Assembly: GCA_003563255.1 (NCBI GenBank)
Contig: PWSL01000082.1
Location: forward strand, 1-31,293
Length of the DNA: 31,293 nt
Reading direction: 5' to 3'
Source: Desulfonatronospira sp.
GTDB lineage: Bacteria; Desulfobacterota; Desulfovibrionia; Desulfovibrionales; Desulfonatronovibrionaceae
Shown here: piece after piece, positions 1-7,389 of the stretch
Numbering within the stretch: the stretch's first letter is position 1
How the letters are laid out: every line of letters starts with the position of its first letter
The notes under the pieces: model-generated
Told to the model about the DNA's origin: nothing
Seen by the model: the letters and a program-made list of their open reading frames with translations, nothing else
The model's database searches: none
Translations under genes and position numbers: made by a program

Positions 1-18
1 ACAAGAAACAGATTAGAA

Positions 19-50
19 AAATAAGTGCCGGGAGAGCCAGTCCCCGTGCT
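19..50 (-). repeat. Half copy of the palindromic element (L end only)
   Basis: The segment matches the inner half of the element's L end: an AAAAATAAGTG arm followed by a GGGAGAGCCAGTCCCC hairpin. It then breaks off into unrelated sequence before the usual CATGCAAAGCGCTAAACAGATAC-type tip. The other half is absent or lies outside the window to the left. It is a truncated or decayed copy. Confidence 0.75.
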
Positions 51-81
51 CAACGCGTCCTGCAAGGGTTGACCCAATGAT

Positions 82-102
82 GCCCCGCAGGGGCCTCTTT
101 TT
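82..102 (+). terminator. Possible Rho-independent terminator
   Basis: GCCCC-GCA-GGGGC forms a 5-bp all-GC stem with a 3-base loop and is followed on the plus strand by CTCTTTTT. This has the form of an intrinsic terminator for a plus-strand gene lying left of the window. The stem is short and no such gene is visible, so the call is tentative. Confidence 0.4.
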
Positions 103-117
103 CCGTGCAGAGTCGCG

Positions 118-251
118 GAAAGGAAAGCAGGGTACAGGCACTCCGGGACCCACTTGAGCATCATTTTGTGCTTAAAAAATCTCATTTTCTGGGACAAGCG
201 GGTCCCGGAAGAGCCAGTCCCCGTGCCACATGCAAAGCGCTAAACAGATAC
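118..251 (-). repeat. Palindromic element, subfamily B (B1)
   Basis: This copy keeps the outer modules of the main element: GGAAAGCAGGGTACAGGCAC on the left and GAGCCAGTCCCCGTGCCAC, then GCGCTAAACAGATAC, on the right. Its core is different: TCCGGGACCC (142-151) and GGGTCCCGGA (200-209) are perfect 10-bp inverted arms around an AT-rich centre. The same core reappears at 20509-20600. It lies just downstream of the glyS stop codon, where its hairpins followed by T-runs on the minus strand could act as a transcription stop; that role is inferred. The left outer tip is missing. Confidence 0.8.
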
Positions 252-269
252 AAGCTTATCCTCCTCTCC

Positions 270-2351
270 CTATACCTGCAGGGCTGAAAAATCAGCCAGT
301 TTCTTGAACTTCAAAGAAAGATAATTCAAGAGTCTCAATCTGTTTTGCCGTAGTTTTTCATCGTCGCACATAACCATTACATGGTCGAAAAATGCATCCA
401 CGCTCGGACGCAGGGCATTAAGCTTGGCAAAAAGGGCCCGAAAATCCTCTTTTTGCCACAAGTCTTCCCAGTCGGACATGATTTCTTTTATGGCCCGGTC
501 CAGATTTATCTCCTGCTCTTCCTGCAATAACCCCGGCTGGTAATCCAGGCTCAAATCCACCCCCTGGGCCTGTTTGCGGATAATATTGTCCACCCGCTTG
601 TAGGTCAGAACCGCGGCCTCAAAATTTTCATCCAGGCTGAAATCAAGGATGGCCTGAAGTCTTTTTTCCGCTGCATACATATCTGAAAACCCGCTATGCA
701 GTACAGCGTCCACAAGTTTGCCCTCGTACCCCTGACCCTGCCAGTAGGTTTTTAGGCGGATCGAAAAGAAATGCAGAAGCTTTTCCAGGGCCTGTTCAGG
801 ATCCTGTTTCCAGTCTACTCCTTCGTAGTTTCTGGCTGTAAAGGAGATAAGATTTTCCATATCCAGGCGGAGCCCCCGGCCCAGAACAATGCGGATCATG
901 CCCAGGCTCTGCCTGCGCAGGGCATAAGGGTCTGCCGCTCCACTGGGAAGCATATCCAGCCCGAAACATCCCACCAGGTTGTCCACCTTGTCAGCCAGGG
1001 ATACAATCGCCCCTTCTGTGGTGGAGGGAAGATCTGATTCCGGGCCCAGGGGCAGGTAATGCTGGTATACGGCCCTGGCGACCTTGTCGTTGTAACCGGC
1101 GTGACTGGCATAGATCCCTCCCATGATACCCTGCAGGTCTGCAAACTCCCCTACCATCTCCGAGACCAGGTCTGCCTTGCATATACGTCCAGCTGTCTGG
1201 ATATCCTTTTTATCCGGGAGTTGCAGCTTGTCGCACAAAAAGCCGCAGATGCGCTCCAGCCGGCGGGATTTTTCTCCCATGGAGCCAAGTGGAGCCAGAA
1301 AAACCACCTTTTCCAGTTTCTGCATCCATTGATCAAATGATGTCGATTTGTCAACATTCCAGAAAAACCTTGCATCCTCCAGCCTGGCCTTCAATACTCT
1401 TTCCCAGCCTTTTTTTATAATTCCGCCGGGATCCGGGCGGTTGTTGATGACCGCCACAAAATTGGGCATAATGCGTCCCTGGCCGTCCAGAACTCCGAAG
1501 CTTTTCTGATGAGACTCCATGCTGGTCAGCAGCACTTCCCTGGGCAGTTCCAGATACATGGAATCGAAACTCCCCATGATGGGGACAGGAAATTCAGTCA
1601 GATTTGCATTCTCATCCGCCAGTCTGTCATTGGCTATTATGCTCCCCCCTTCTGCACGGGCGAGGTTTGCAGACTCTTTGAGTATTATGTCTTTTCTCTC
1701 CTGGAAATTCAGGATCACCTGGGCCTGGTCCCTGACAATCCGGAAATAGTCAGCAGCCTGGTCCACTCTGTAGGGGCCGGGGCCAAGCACACGGTGTCCA
1801 TAGGTGATATTACCGGATTTTGTGTCAGCTATTTGAAACTCTATGTTCAGCCCATCCATTTTAGCCAGGATCCACCTGACAGGGCGACCGAAAGTGAAAC
1901 GATCCCACCAGCGCATCTTTTTGGGAAAACCCAGGCTTATAATTACCTTCTCGCATACCTGCGGCAGTATCTCTCTTGCAGGCCTGCCGCCGACAGTTTT
2001 TTTCACTGCCAGATAACCGCCCTTTTCCGTATCCTGAATCATCAGCTCCTGCACGTCCACCTGCTGAGACCTGGCAAAGCCCAGTCCGGCTTTTGTAGGC
2101 CGGTTTTCCTGGTCCAGTCCTATGGCAACTGGAGGGCCGGTAATGACGTCTTCTTTACGGATCTGGTATTGCGCCACTTGAAAAACATACGCGCTAAGCC
2201 TCCTTGGGGTGGCCCAGGCCTGGATATTCTCGCAGTCCAGCATTTGAGATTCCAGTTCCTGCATCAGGGACTGTCTGAAATCATGGGTCAGGGCTTTGAG
2301 AAAGCGGGCCGGCATCTCTTCGAATCCAACTTCCAGCACAAAATCAGGCAT
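270..2351 (-). CDS. glyS: Glycine--tRNA ligase beta subunit
   Basis: The 693-aa product is the beta subunit of the bacterial alpha2beta2 glycyl-tRNA synthetase, which charges tRNA-Gly in the cytoplasm. The N-terminus (PDFVLEVGFEEMPARFL) matches the conserved GlyS start, and the length fits the family (about 690 aa). The C-terminal portion resembles the DALR-type anticodon-binding domain. The beta subunit mainly binds and positions tRNA; glycine activation resides in GlyQ. The ATG has GAGG about 9 bases upstream. glyQ lies upstream in the same direction, but 177 bases separate them, 140 of which are a palindromic element. The usual close glyQ-glyS pairing is therefore interrupted. Nothing in the protein looks broken. 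Confidence 0.97.
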   Translation of the reverse strand: MPDFVLEVGFEEMPARFLKALTHDFRQSLMQELESQMLDCENIQAWATPRRLSAYVFQVAQYQIRKEDVITGPPVAIGLDQENRPTKAGLGFARSQQVDVQELMIQDTEKGGYLAVKKTVGGRPAREILPQVCEKVIISLGFPKKMRWWDRFTFGRPVRWILAKMDGLNIEFQIADTKSGNITYGHRVLGPGPYRVDQAADYFRIVRDQAQVILNFQERKDIILKESANLARAEGGSIIANDRLADENANLTEFPVPIMGSFDSMYLELPREVLLTSMESHQKSFGVLDGQGRIMPNFVAVINNRPDPGGIIKKGWERVLKARLEDARFFWNVDKSTSFDQWMQKLEKVVFLAPLGSMGEKSRRLERICGFLCDKLQLPDKKDIQTAGRICKADLVSEMVGEFADLQGIMGGIYASHAGYNDKVARAVYQHYLPLGPESDLPSTTEGAIVSLADKVDNLVGCFGLDMLPSGAADPYALRRQSLGMIRIVLGRGLRLDMENLISFTARNYEGVDWKQDPEQALEKLLHFFSIRLKTYWQGQGYEGKLVDAVLHSGFSDMYAAEKRLQAILDFSLDENFEAAVLTYKRVDNIIRKQAQGVDLSLDYQPGLLQEEQEINLDRAIKEIMSDWEDLWQKEDFRALFAKLNALRPSVDAFFDHVMVMCDDEKLRQNRLRLLNYLSLKFKKLADFSALQV

Positions 2352-2378
2352 TTATCATTTCCTCAAGTTTAACTTTAA

Positions 2379-2518
2379 GTATCTGTTTAGCGCTTTTAAG
2401 GAAAGCAGGGGACAGGCACCCCCGCACTTATTTTTCTGAAGGGTGTTTGACGGCATTTTTAAAAATAAGTGCGGGGAGAGCCGGTCCCCTTGCCACATGC
2501 AAAGCGTTAAACAGATAC
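2379..2518 (-). repeat. Palindromic element, subfamily A (A1), between glyQ and glyS
   Basis: A full-length copy of 140 bp. Outer tips are GTATCTGTTTAGCGCTTTTA and AAAGCGTTAAACAGATAC. Inside lie the R hairpin (GGGGACAGGCACCCCC) and the L hairpin (GGGGAGAGCCGGTCCCC), then CACTTATTTTT-type arms around a unique centre. The centre matches that of copy A2 at 3443-3561 in inverted orientation, so A1 and A2 bracket glyQ as inverted repeats. The element ends 27 bases before the glyS start, so it is transcribed as leader if glyQ and glyS are read together. Confidence 0.92.
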
Positions 2519-2528
2519 ACAATAATAT

Positions 2529-3422
2529 TCAAGGCAGGGTTCCGGGAACAAACTTTCCCTGCAGCAACGGATGCCCCATTTCCAGGCGCTGTTCCTGATA
2601 TAGAGCAGCCACCCTGGAAGCCAGGTTTCTTACTCTGCCTATGTATCCGGTACGCTCGGTTATGGACAGGGCCCCCCTGGCCTCCAGCAGGTTGAAGGTA
2701 TGAGAGCATTTGAGGCAGTAATCATAAGCCGGCATGACCTGTTTGTCTTGGCATAGCCTGATGCATTCCCTTTCAAAATTCTTGAAATGATCCAGAAGCA
2801 TGTCGGCGTTACTCAGCTCAAAATTGTAGCGGGAATGCTCTTTTTCCCGCTGCAGGTGGATGTCGCCGTATGTTAGATCCCTGTTCCAGGCGAGATGGAA
2901 AACAGATTCCACTTCCTGCAGGTACATGCTGATCCTTTCCAGGCCATAAGTCAGCTCCACGCTGATAGGATCCAGATCTATCCCACCTACCTGTTGAAAG
3001 TAAGTAAACTGGGTTATCTCCATGCCATTGAGCCATACCTCCCATCCCAGGCCCCAGGCCCCAAGTGTGGGCGATTCCCAGTCGTCCTCGACAAAGCGGA
3101 TATCGTGTTTGCCGGGAACTATTCCCAGGGCTTCCAGGCTCTTGAGGTAGATGTCCTGAATGTCCGGAGGTGAAGGCTTCAGGATTACCTGAAACTGGTA
3201 GTAATGCTGCAGCCTGTTGGGATTTTCCCCATAGCGTCCATCCGTGGGGCGTCTGGAAGGTTCAACATAAGCGGTTTTCCATGGCTCAGGACCTATAACC
3301 GCCAGGAAGGTGGCCGGGTTGAATGTCCCTGCCCCGACCTCGACATCGTACGGCTGATGTAGCACACAACCGTAATCACCCCAGAATCGCTGAAGATGCA
3401 GCATCACATCCTGAAAAAGCAT
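2529..3422 (-). CDS. glyQ: Glycine--tRNA ligase alpha subunit
   Basis: The 297-aa product is the catalytic alpha subunit of glycyl-tRNA synthetase, a class II enzyme that activates glycine with ATP. The start [19 protein letters not shown], followed by [20 protein letters not shown], is the highly conserved GlyQ N-terminus. The motifs [17 protein letters not shown] and [19 protein letters not shown] are diagnostic. The frame stays open for another 32 codons, to 3518, but that stretch is a translation of the palindromic element. The family N-terminus and a GGGAG Shine-Dalgarno sequence place the real ATG at 3422. The repeat's outer tip ends 20 bases before this start. Confidence 0.97.
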   Translation of the reverse strand: MLFQDVMLHLQRFWGDYGCVLHQPYDVEVGAGTFNPATFLAVIGPEPWKTAYVEPSRRPTDGRYGENPNRLQHYYQFQVILKPSPPDIQDIYLKSLEALGIVPGKHDIRFVEDDWESPTLGAWGLGWEVWLNGMEITQFTYFQQVGGIDLDPISVELTYGLERISMYLQEVESVFHLAWNRDLTYGDIHLQREKEHSRYNFELSNADMLLDHFKNFERECIRLCQDKQVMPAYDYCLKCSHTFNLLEARGALSITERTGYIGRVRNLASRVAALYQEQRLEMGHPLLQGKFVPGTLP

Positions 3423-3442
3423 CACTTTCTCCCGTATTTGTA

Positions 3443-3561
3443 GTATCTGTTTAGCGCTTTGCATGTGGCACCGGGACCGGCTCTCCCCGCACTTATTTTT
3501 AAAAATGCCGTCAAACACCCTTCAGAAAAATAAGTGCGGGGGTGCCTGTCCCCTGCTTTCC
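3443..3561 (+). repeat. Palindromic element, subfamily A (A2), in the glyQ leader
   Basis: The L end is intact: GTATCTGTTTAGCGCTTTGC and then an imperfect GGGACCGGCTCTCCCC hairpin. The centre is the same as in A1, followed by the R hairpin and CCCTGCTTTCC. The outer R tip (AAAAGCGCTAAACAGATAC) is missing and replaced by unrelated sequence. The rest of the gap up to the end of recO (3562-3688) shows no gene or clear signal. Confidence 0.9.
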
Positions 3562-3688
3562 TCTATAATGCGGGTATGGGGGGCGGACACGTCGCCAGGC
3601 CCTGCCCTTCCGTCTTTGCTGAAAATTGCCCTGCTTCTTGTGACAGGGTTGCTGAAAGGACCCCCCTGAATGTATACACTCACTGACA

Positions 3689-4402
3689 TCATTCGATGTG
3701 GTACTGGACATAAGCCTCCACCACCTTCAGGCAATCCTGCAGGACTTCCTGCTCGGGCCTCCATTTTATCCATTCACTGGGACCGGCCGTACTCAAACTG
3801 TCCAGAAACTTTAGAGACTTTCTGTCCGCCTGTAGGACTTCCTTTGAATCCGGGATGCAGTCCGAGCAGAAAACCCGTCCATTTTTAATGTCAAAAAAAC
3901 CCCTGCCCATGTCTTCTACAGAAAGGCAGCAAACACTGCACTTGTTGAGCACCGGCTGATAGCCGTGAATAAAGGTGGCCCTGGCCTTGAAAAGAAGCGG
4001 AAAAAAAACCGGCACGGAAGGATGGTTTTCCATAACTTTCAGGACTTCCAGAATCAGGAGATATATTTCCGAAGAGTCATCACCCTCAAGGCAGATTTTC
4101 TGCAGAAAATTCAGGCAGTGCACGGCCATGCCCAGCTTGTTTCTCTGGTTTTTTACCCCCTGAAAGCCGCTGATAAGGGTGCCCTCCTGCAGAACAAGGT
4201 ACCTCTTTGCGGAACTGTATCCAATAGTGAACAACACCAGGTTCAGACTGTCCAGGCATCCGCAGAATCTTCTTCTGCTGCGGCACCCCCCAAAGGCAAA
4301 ACCTGTCTGCACTCCGCGGGTGGGAGAAAGAAAGCGCACCCACAGGTCGTATTCTTTAAACCTCCCGGTGCGTAAAACAAGGACTTGTTCCGAAAAAGAC
4401 AT
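3689..4402 (-). CDS. recO: DNA repair protein RecO
   Basis: The 237-aa product matches the RecO family, which loads RecA onto SSB-coated single-stranded DNA with RecR in the RecFOR pathway. The N-terminal part (EQVLVLRTGRFKEYDLWVRF, then LSPTRGVQTGFAFG) is the OB-fold. A zinc-finger-like Cys pattern (CSVC about residue 155, CSDC about 177) follows within the helical C-terminal part, as in many RecO proteins. Length is typical (about 240 aa). It lies 17 bases downstream of the RodZ-like gene, so the two are probably cotranscribed. No strong ribosome binding site is visible before the ATG, which suggests translational coupling. Confidence 0.9.
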   Translation of the reverse strand: MSFSEQVLVLRTGRFKEYDLWVRFLSPTRGVQTGFAFGGCRSRRRFCGCLDSLNLVLFTIGYSSAKRYLVLQEGTLISGFQGVKNQRNKLGMAVHCLNFLQKICLEGDDSSEIYLLILEVLKVMENHPSVPVFFPLLFKARATFIHGYQPVLNKCSVCCLSVEDMGRGFFDIKNGRVFCSDCIPDSKEVLQADRKSLKFLDSLSTAGPSEWIKWRPEQEVLQDCLKVVEAYVQYHIE

Positions 4403-4419
4403 GGGGCAGACGTAAAAAA

Positions 4420-5355
4420 TCAGCTGGAGCCGTCAAATTCGACGGTCCTGACTTCACCGGACTCGGCATCCAGCAAGTAAGGCTCTCCATTGATGGTGAT
4501 GCTCACCCCTCCGGCATTGCCCAGCCTGAGGCGCAGTCTGTCTTTGTATTCCACCTCGATGCTGTCCCCCGGACGGAGAAAAAAATCTCTGGTTGCGTCC
4601 TCTGTTTCGTACATCAACCAGCACTCTTCATGAGCCTCAATGACCATCTGAAACATCCTGGGGAGTTCTTCCTCCTCCTCTTCCTCTTCTTCAACAGCTA
4701 CAGGTTCGTCAATGAGGGATTCATGTTCCAGCGCTTCCGCCTGCTCTTCCTCCTGCTCTTCCTCCTGTGGCAAAGGCTCCACCAGCTCCTCCGGTACAGG
4801 ATCTTCTTCAACATCTGATACAGGCTCTTCAGGCTCAACAGGCTCAAGCTCGTATGTGTGCAGGGGATAATCGTTAAAAAAATCCTGGTTGAACTGTTCA
4901 GCCTCTGGAAGATCCATGGCGATTTCTGTATCCTCATCCGGATCATATTCCCTGGCATCGTCCCAGTAAGAGGTATAAAACAGCCAACCTGCGCCGAGAA
5001 TTATAACCAGAGTCAGGGTCAAGACTGATGCCTTGACTGCATATGAAAAGAGCCTGGCCTGCTTCTGGTCCTTCAGGACAGTGGGTAATTCGTCCAGCTG
5101 TCCGGAATCGTCTTCCACGCTGTATATCCTGGCGAACTCCTCTCCCATTTTCTGCCAGTCCAGGCCCAGAAATTTGGCGTAGTTCTGCATAAAGCCCCTG
5201 GCGTAGACCGGGTGTGGAAGCTGATCCATGTCCCCATTTTCCAAGGCCTTTAAAAAATTCAGGCTTACCTTGATTTCATCCTGGATATGCTCCAAGGTTA
5301 AGCCCTGGCGAACTCTTTCTTCGTAAAGCTGTTTGCCCAGTTCATGCATTTCCAT
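4420..5355 (-). CDS. RodZ-like membrane protein with Xre-type HTH and DUF4115
   Basis: The 311-aa product has three parts. First is an N-terminal Xre/Cro-like helix-turn-helix of the RodZ type (ELGKQLYEERVRQGLTLEHI, about residues 3-70). Next is one transmembrane helix (VLTLTLVIILGAGWLFYTSY, about 128-150). Last is a very acidic linker rich in Glu, followed by a C-terminal beta domain (DUF4115-like, about 235-311). RodZ links MreB filaments to the membrane and supports rod shape; the DNA-binding fold serves protein contact there. The frame could start at a TTG (5367), but GGGAG lies five bases before the ATG at 5355, which is preferred. It follows the SurA gene by 25 bases. No mreB is in this window, so the role is by family. 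Confidence 0.85.
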   Translation of the reverse strand: MEMHELGKQLYEERVRQGLTLEHIQDEIKVSLNFLKALENGDMDQLPHPVYARGFMQNYAKFLGLDWQKMGEEFARIYSVEDDSGQLDELPTVLKDQKQARLFSYAVKASVLTLTLVIILGAGWLFYTSYWDDAREYDPDEDTEIAMDLPEAEQFNQDFFNDYPLHTYELEPVEPEEPVSDVEEDPVPEELVEPLPQEEEQEEEQAEALEHESLIDEPVAVEEEEEEEEELPRMFQMVIEAHEECWLMYETEDATRDFFLRPGDSIEVEYKDRLRLRLGNAGGVSITINGEPYLLDAESGEVRTVEFDGSS

Positions 5356-5380
5356 ATCTTCTCCCAAGGGATTATGCTTT

Positions 5381-6364
5381 TTAATACCTTACCTCGATGA
5401 CGGCCCTCTCTCTTAATCCCTGGATATACTCATCAAATCTTTTTTCAAGTTTTATGTCGAACAACTCGTTACGGATCTCGTCTTTCACTTCTTCCAGGGG
5501 AATACTGCCTTCCGCGCTTACCTCCCGCACCTTGAGCAGCACTCCGCCTCCCTGCATGACAAAAGGTTCGCTGATTTCCCCGGCCTGCAGATCTTTGAGG
5601 GCATCTCTCCACTCCGGTGCAAGGCGGTCCCAGCGCACCATTCCAAGGTCGCCGCCTTCAGAGGCGGCCGGCCCCTGGGAATACTTCTGAGCTGCCTGGT
5701 TAAAGTCATATTCGCCGTTTCTTATTGCCTGCAGTATCCTGGAGGCATCTTCCACCTGCTGCACCACCAGGACCTTCAGATGAATCTTTCTCTGTTTTTG
5801 AAAATCGTCCTGGTGTTTATCATAATATTCCTGGATTTCGCCCCCGGTTACAATGGTTTTGCGCCGAACCATAATGTTCATGACCCTTTGCCTCAGCATT
5901 GAGTCCCGGATCTGTTTTTCGAAATCCTCCAGCCTCATCCCCTGGCGCTGAAGATGCTGCTTAAACTCTTCCCGGCTCACGTTGTTGTTTCGTTTTAACC
6001 TTTCAATATGCTCCTGAATTTCAGAATCGCTGACCTCGATCTGGAACCTTTCAGCCTCCTGCCGCATGAGAATATCATTGATCATCTGTTCCAGTACATG
6101 CTTCCGGGTTTCCTTCCGCTGGTGTGGAGGTAAGTCTTCCAGAGAAATATCGTCAAAGAGTCCCAGGAATATCTCCACTCTTTTTTCCAGGTCAAAAAGG
6201 GTGATGCTTTCACCATTTACATGGGCCACTATCCTGTTGACAGGCGTTGATGACCAGGCCGTTTTGAAAGGGAGCGCTATAAAAAAAAACGTCAGCAACA
6301 AAACTAAAGCTTTGTTGCTGAAAGGAACCTTCCGGTATAATAACCTATTCTTATCTCTGACCAT
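5381..6364 (-). CDS. SurA-like periplasmic peptidyl-prolyl isomerase/chaperone
   Basis: The 327-aa product carries an N-terminal signal sequence (hydrophobic ALVLLLTFFFIALPF, cleavage near AWSS). A SurA N-terminal chaperone domain follows (VNRIVAHVNGESITLFDLEK onward). Next is one PpiC/parvulin domain (HLKVLVVQQVEDASRILQAI, then a GGDLGMVRWDRLAPEWRDAL motif, about residues 195-290). SurA proteins fold outer-membrane proteins in the periplasm. E. coli SurA has two parvulin domains; this one has one, as in many Desulfobacterota homologues. The start overlaps the end of the upstream lipoprotein gene by 14 bases, so the two are translationally coupled. Confidence 0.88.
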   Translation of the reverse strand: MVRDKNRLLYRKVPFSNKALVLLLTFFFIALPFKTAWSSTPVNRIVAHVNGESITLFDLEKRVEIFLGLFDDISLEDLPPHQRKETRKHVLEQMINDILMRQEAERFQIEVSDSEIQEHIERLKRNNNVSREEFKQHLQRQGMRLEDFEKQIRDSMLRQRVMNIMVRRKTIVTGGEIQEYYDKHQDDFQKQRKIHLKVLVVQQVEDASRILQAIRNGEYDFNQAAQKYSQGPAASEGGDLGMVRWDRLAPEWRDALKDLQAGEISEPFVMQGGGVLLKVREVSAEGSIPLEEVKDEIRNELFDIKLEKRFDEYIQGLRERAVIEVRY

Positions 6365-7301
6365 ATGATGATGTTTCCAGGAGTTTGGGGTTAATTTCTA
6401 TCTTTGCCTCAGCCACTGCTCTTTCAAGCCAGGAATTAAAAACTTCAAGCATTCTTTCCTTAACCAGATTTTCTTCAATGAGACTGTAAACCTGGTGTGG
6501 TTTGAGAAGAGTACTTTCTATACGATCGACAATAAACACCGAGTGATAATGATCTTGGAGGTCTTTACTGATCTCACTTTTTTCTCCTGGCTCAAGGGTT
6601 GTCAATTCTTTATGCAGTCCCAGGGGAAGACGATCCACCCGCATTTCATAACTGATAATATTCACCTGGGGGTAGTCCCGGCCCAGGCTGGAAGTGTCTT
6701 CATTTTCGATAAAAGTGTCGAGGGCGGCCTGCAGCTTTGATTCCTCCCTGGAAGAGAAATGCAAAAAGACGATTCTTTCCGGTATGAAAAAGTCCTCAAT
6801 ATAATCCTGATAATACCTTTTGATGTCCTGGACTTCAATGCTGATTTCGGGTCTCAATATTTCCTTGCTGAATTTTTCCCATGCCAGATTCTGCATCACC
6901 TGGGCTCTCCACAGGCCCAGGTCGATATTTTCCTCTAAAAGCACTTCATCAAATCCTCCCTGGGGATAGTCCTGCCTGATTTCCTGTTCAATTTTTTTCA
7001 ACTTTGCCGCGTCTGCTTTCAGTCCCCGGGATTGAAGTTCCTGCTCAATAAGATTTTGTACTACCAGATTCATCAGAACTTTTCCATAAGAGGATTTTAT
7101 GGCCTGCAGATCAGGCGGCAACCCACGAAACCATCTAAAATAATTAGCGTCATGCCAGGCCTCCACCTCTTCCAGATAAATGGGATGGCCATTGACTCTG
7201 GCCACCACAGCTTCAGAGTTCATATCAGGTGAGCAACCTGCCGTCAGGATGGGCAGAAAAAGCAAGACAGTAAAAAATAAGTTACGCATCTTTCTAAGCA
7301 T
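6351..7301 (-). CDS. Lipoprotein of the SurA/PpiC chaperone group
   Basis: The 316-aa product begins with a lipoprotein signal peptide (MRNLFFTVLLFLPILTAGC; lipobox LTAGC), then a SurA-like N-terminal domain (AVVARVNGHPIYLEEVEAW). The C-terminal half resembles a parvulin domain but lacks a clear set of conserved parvulin residues, so it may act as a chaperone only. The frame is open up to a GTG at 7397 that overlaps the mfd stop codon. That would place about 32 residues before the signal peptide, so an internal ATG (7301 or 7289) is preferred. Together with the next gene it forms a tandem pair of exported chaperones downstream of mfd. Lipid anchoring would keep it at the membrane surface. Confidence 0.8.
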   Translation of the reverse strand: MLRKMRNLFFTVLLFLPILTAGCSPDMNSEAVVARVNGHPIYLEEVEAWHDANYFRWFRGLPPDLQAIKSSYGKVLMNLVVQNLIEQELQSRGLKADAAKLKKIEQEIRQDYPQGGFDEVLLEENIDLGLWRAQVMQNLAWEKFSKEILRPEISIEVQDIKRYYQDYIEDFFIPERIVFLHFSSREESKLQAALDTFIENEDTSSLGRDYPQVNIISYEMRVDRLPLGLHKELTTLEPGEKSEISKDLQDHYHSVFIVDRIESTLLKPHQVYSLIEENLVKERMLEVFNSWLERAVAEAKIEINPKLLETSSYGQR

Positions 7302-7389
7302 ATCTGGACATTTAGAATTATTAAAAAAGCAATAAATCCAATATGTTGCACGATAATTTTTGAGTATATATTTAATAAATATTCGTTGA

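Noticed and set aside
2428..2709. Short frames in and around the palindromic elements (e.g. at 2428, 3511, 10844, 15507)
   Set aside because: They consist of repeat-derived peptides or shadows of glyQ and neighbours; they lack ribosome binding sites and domains.
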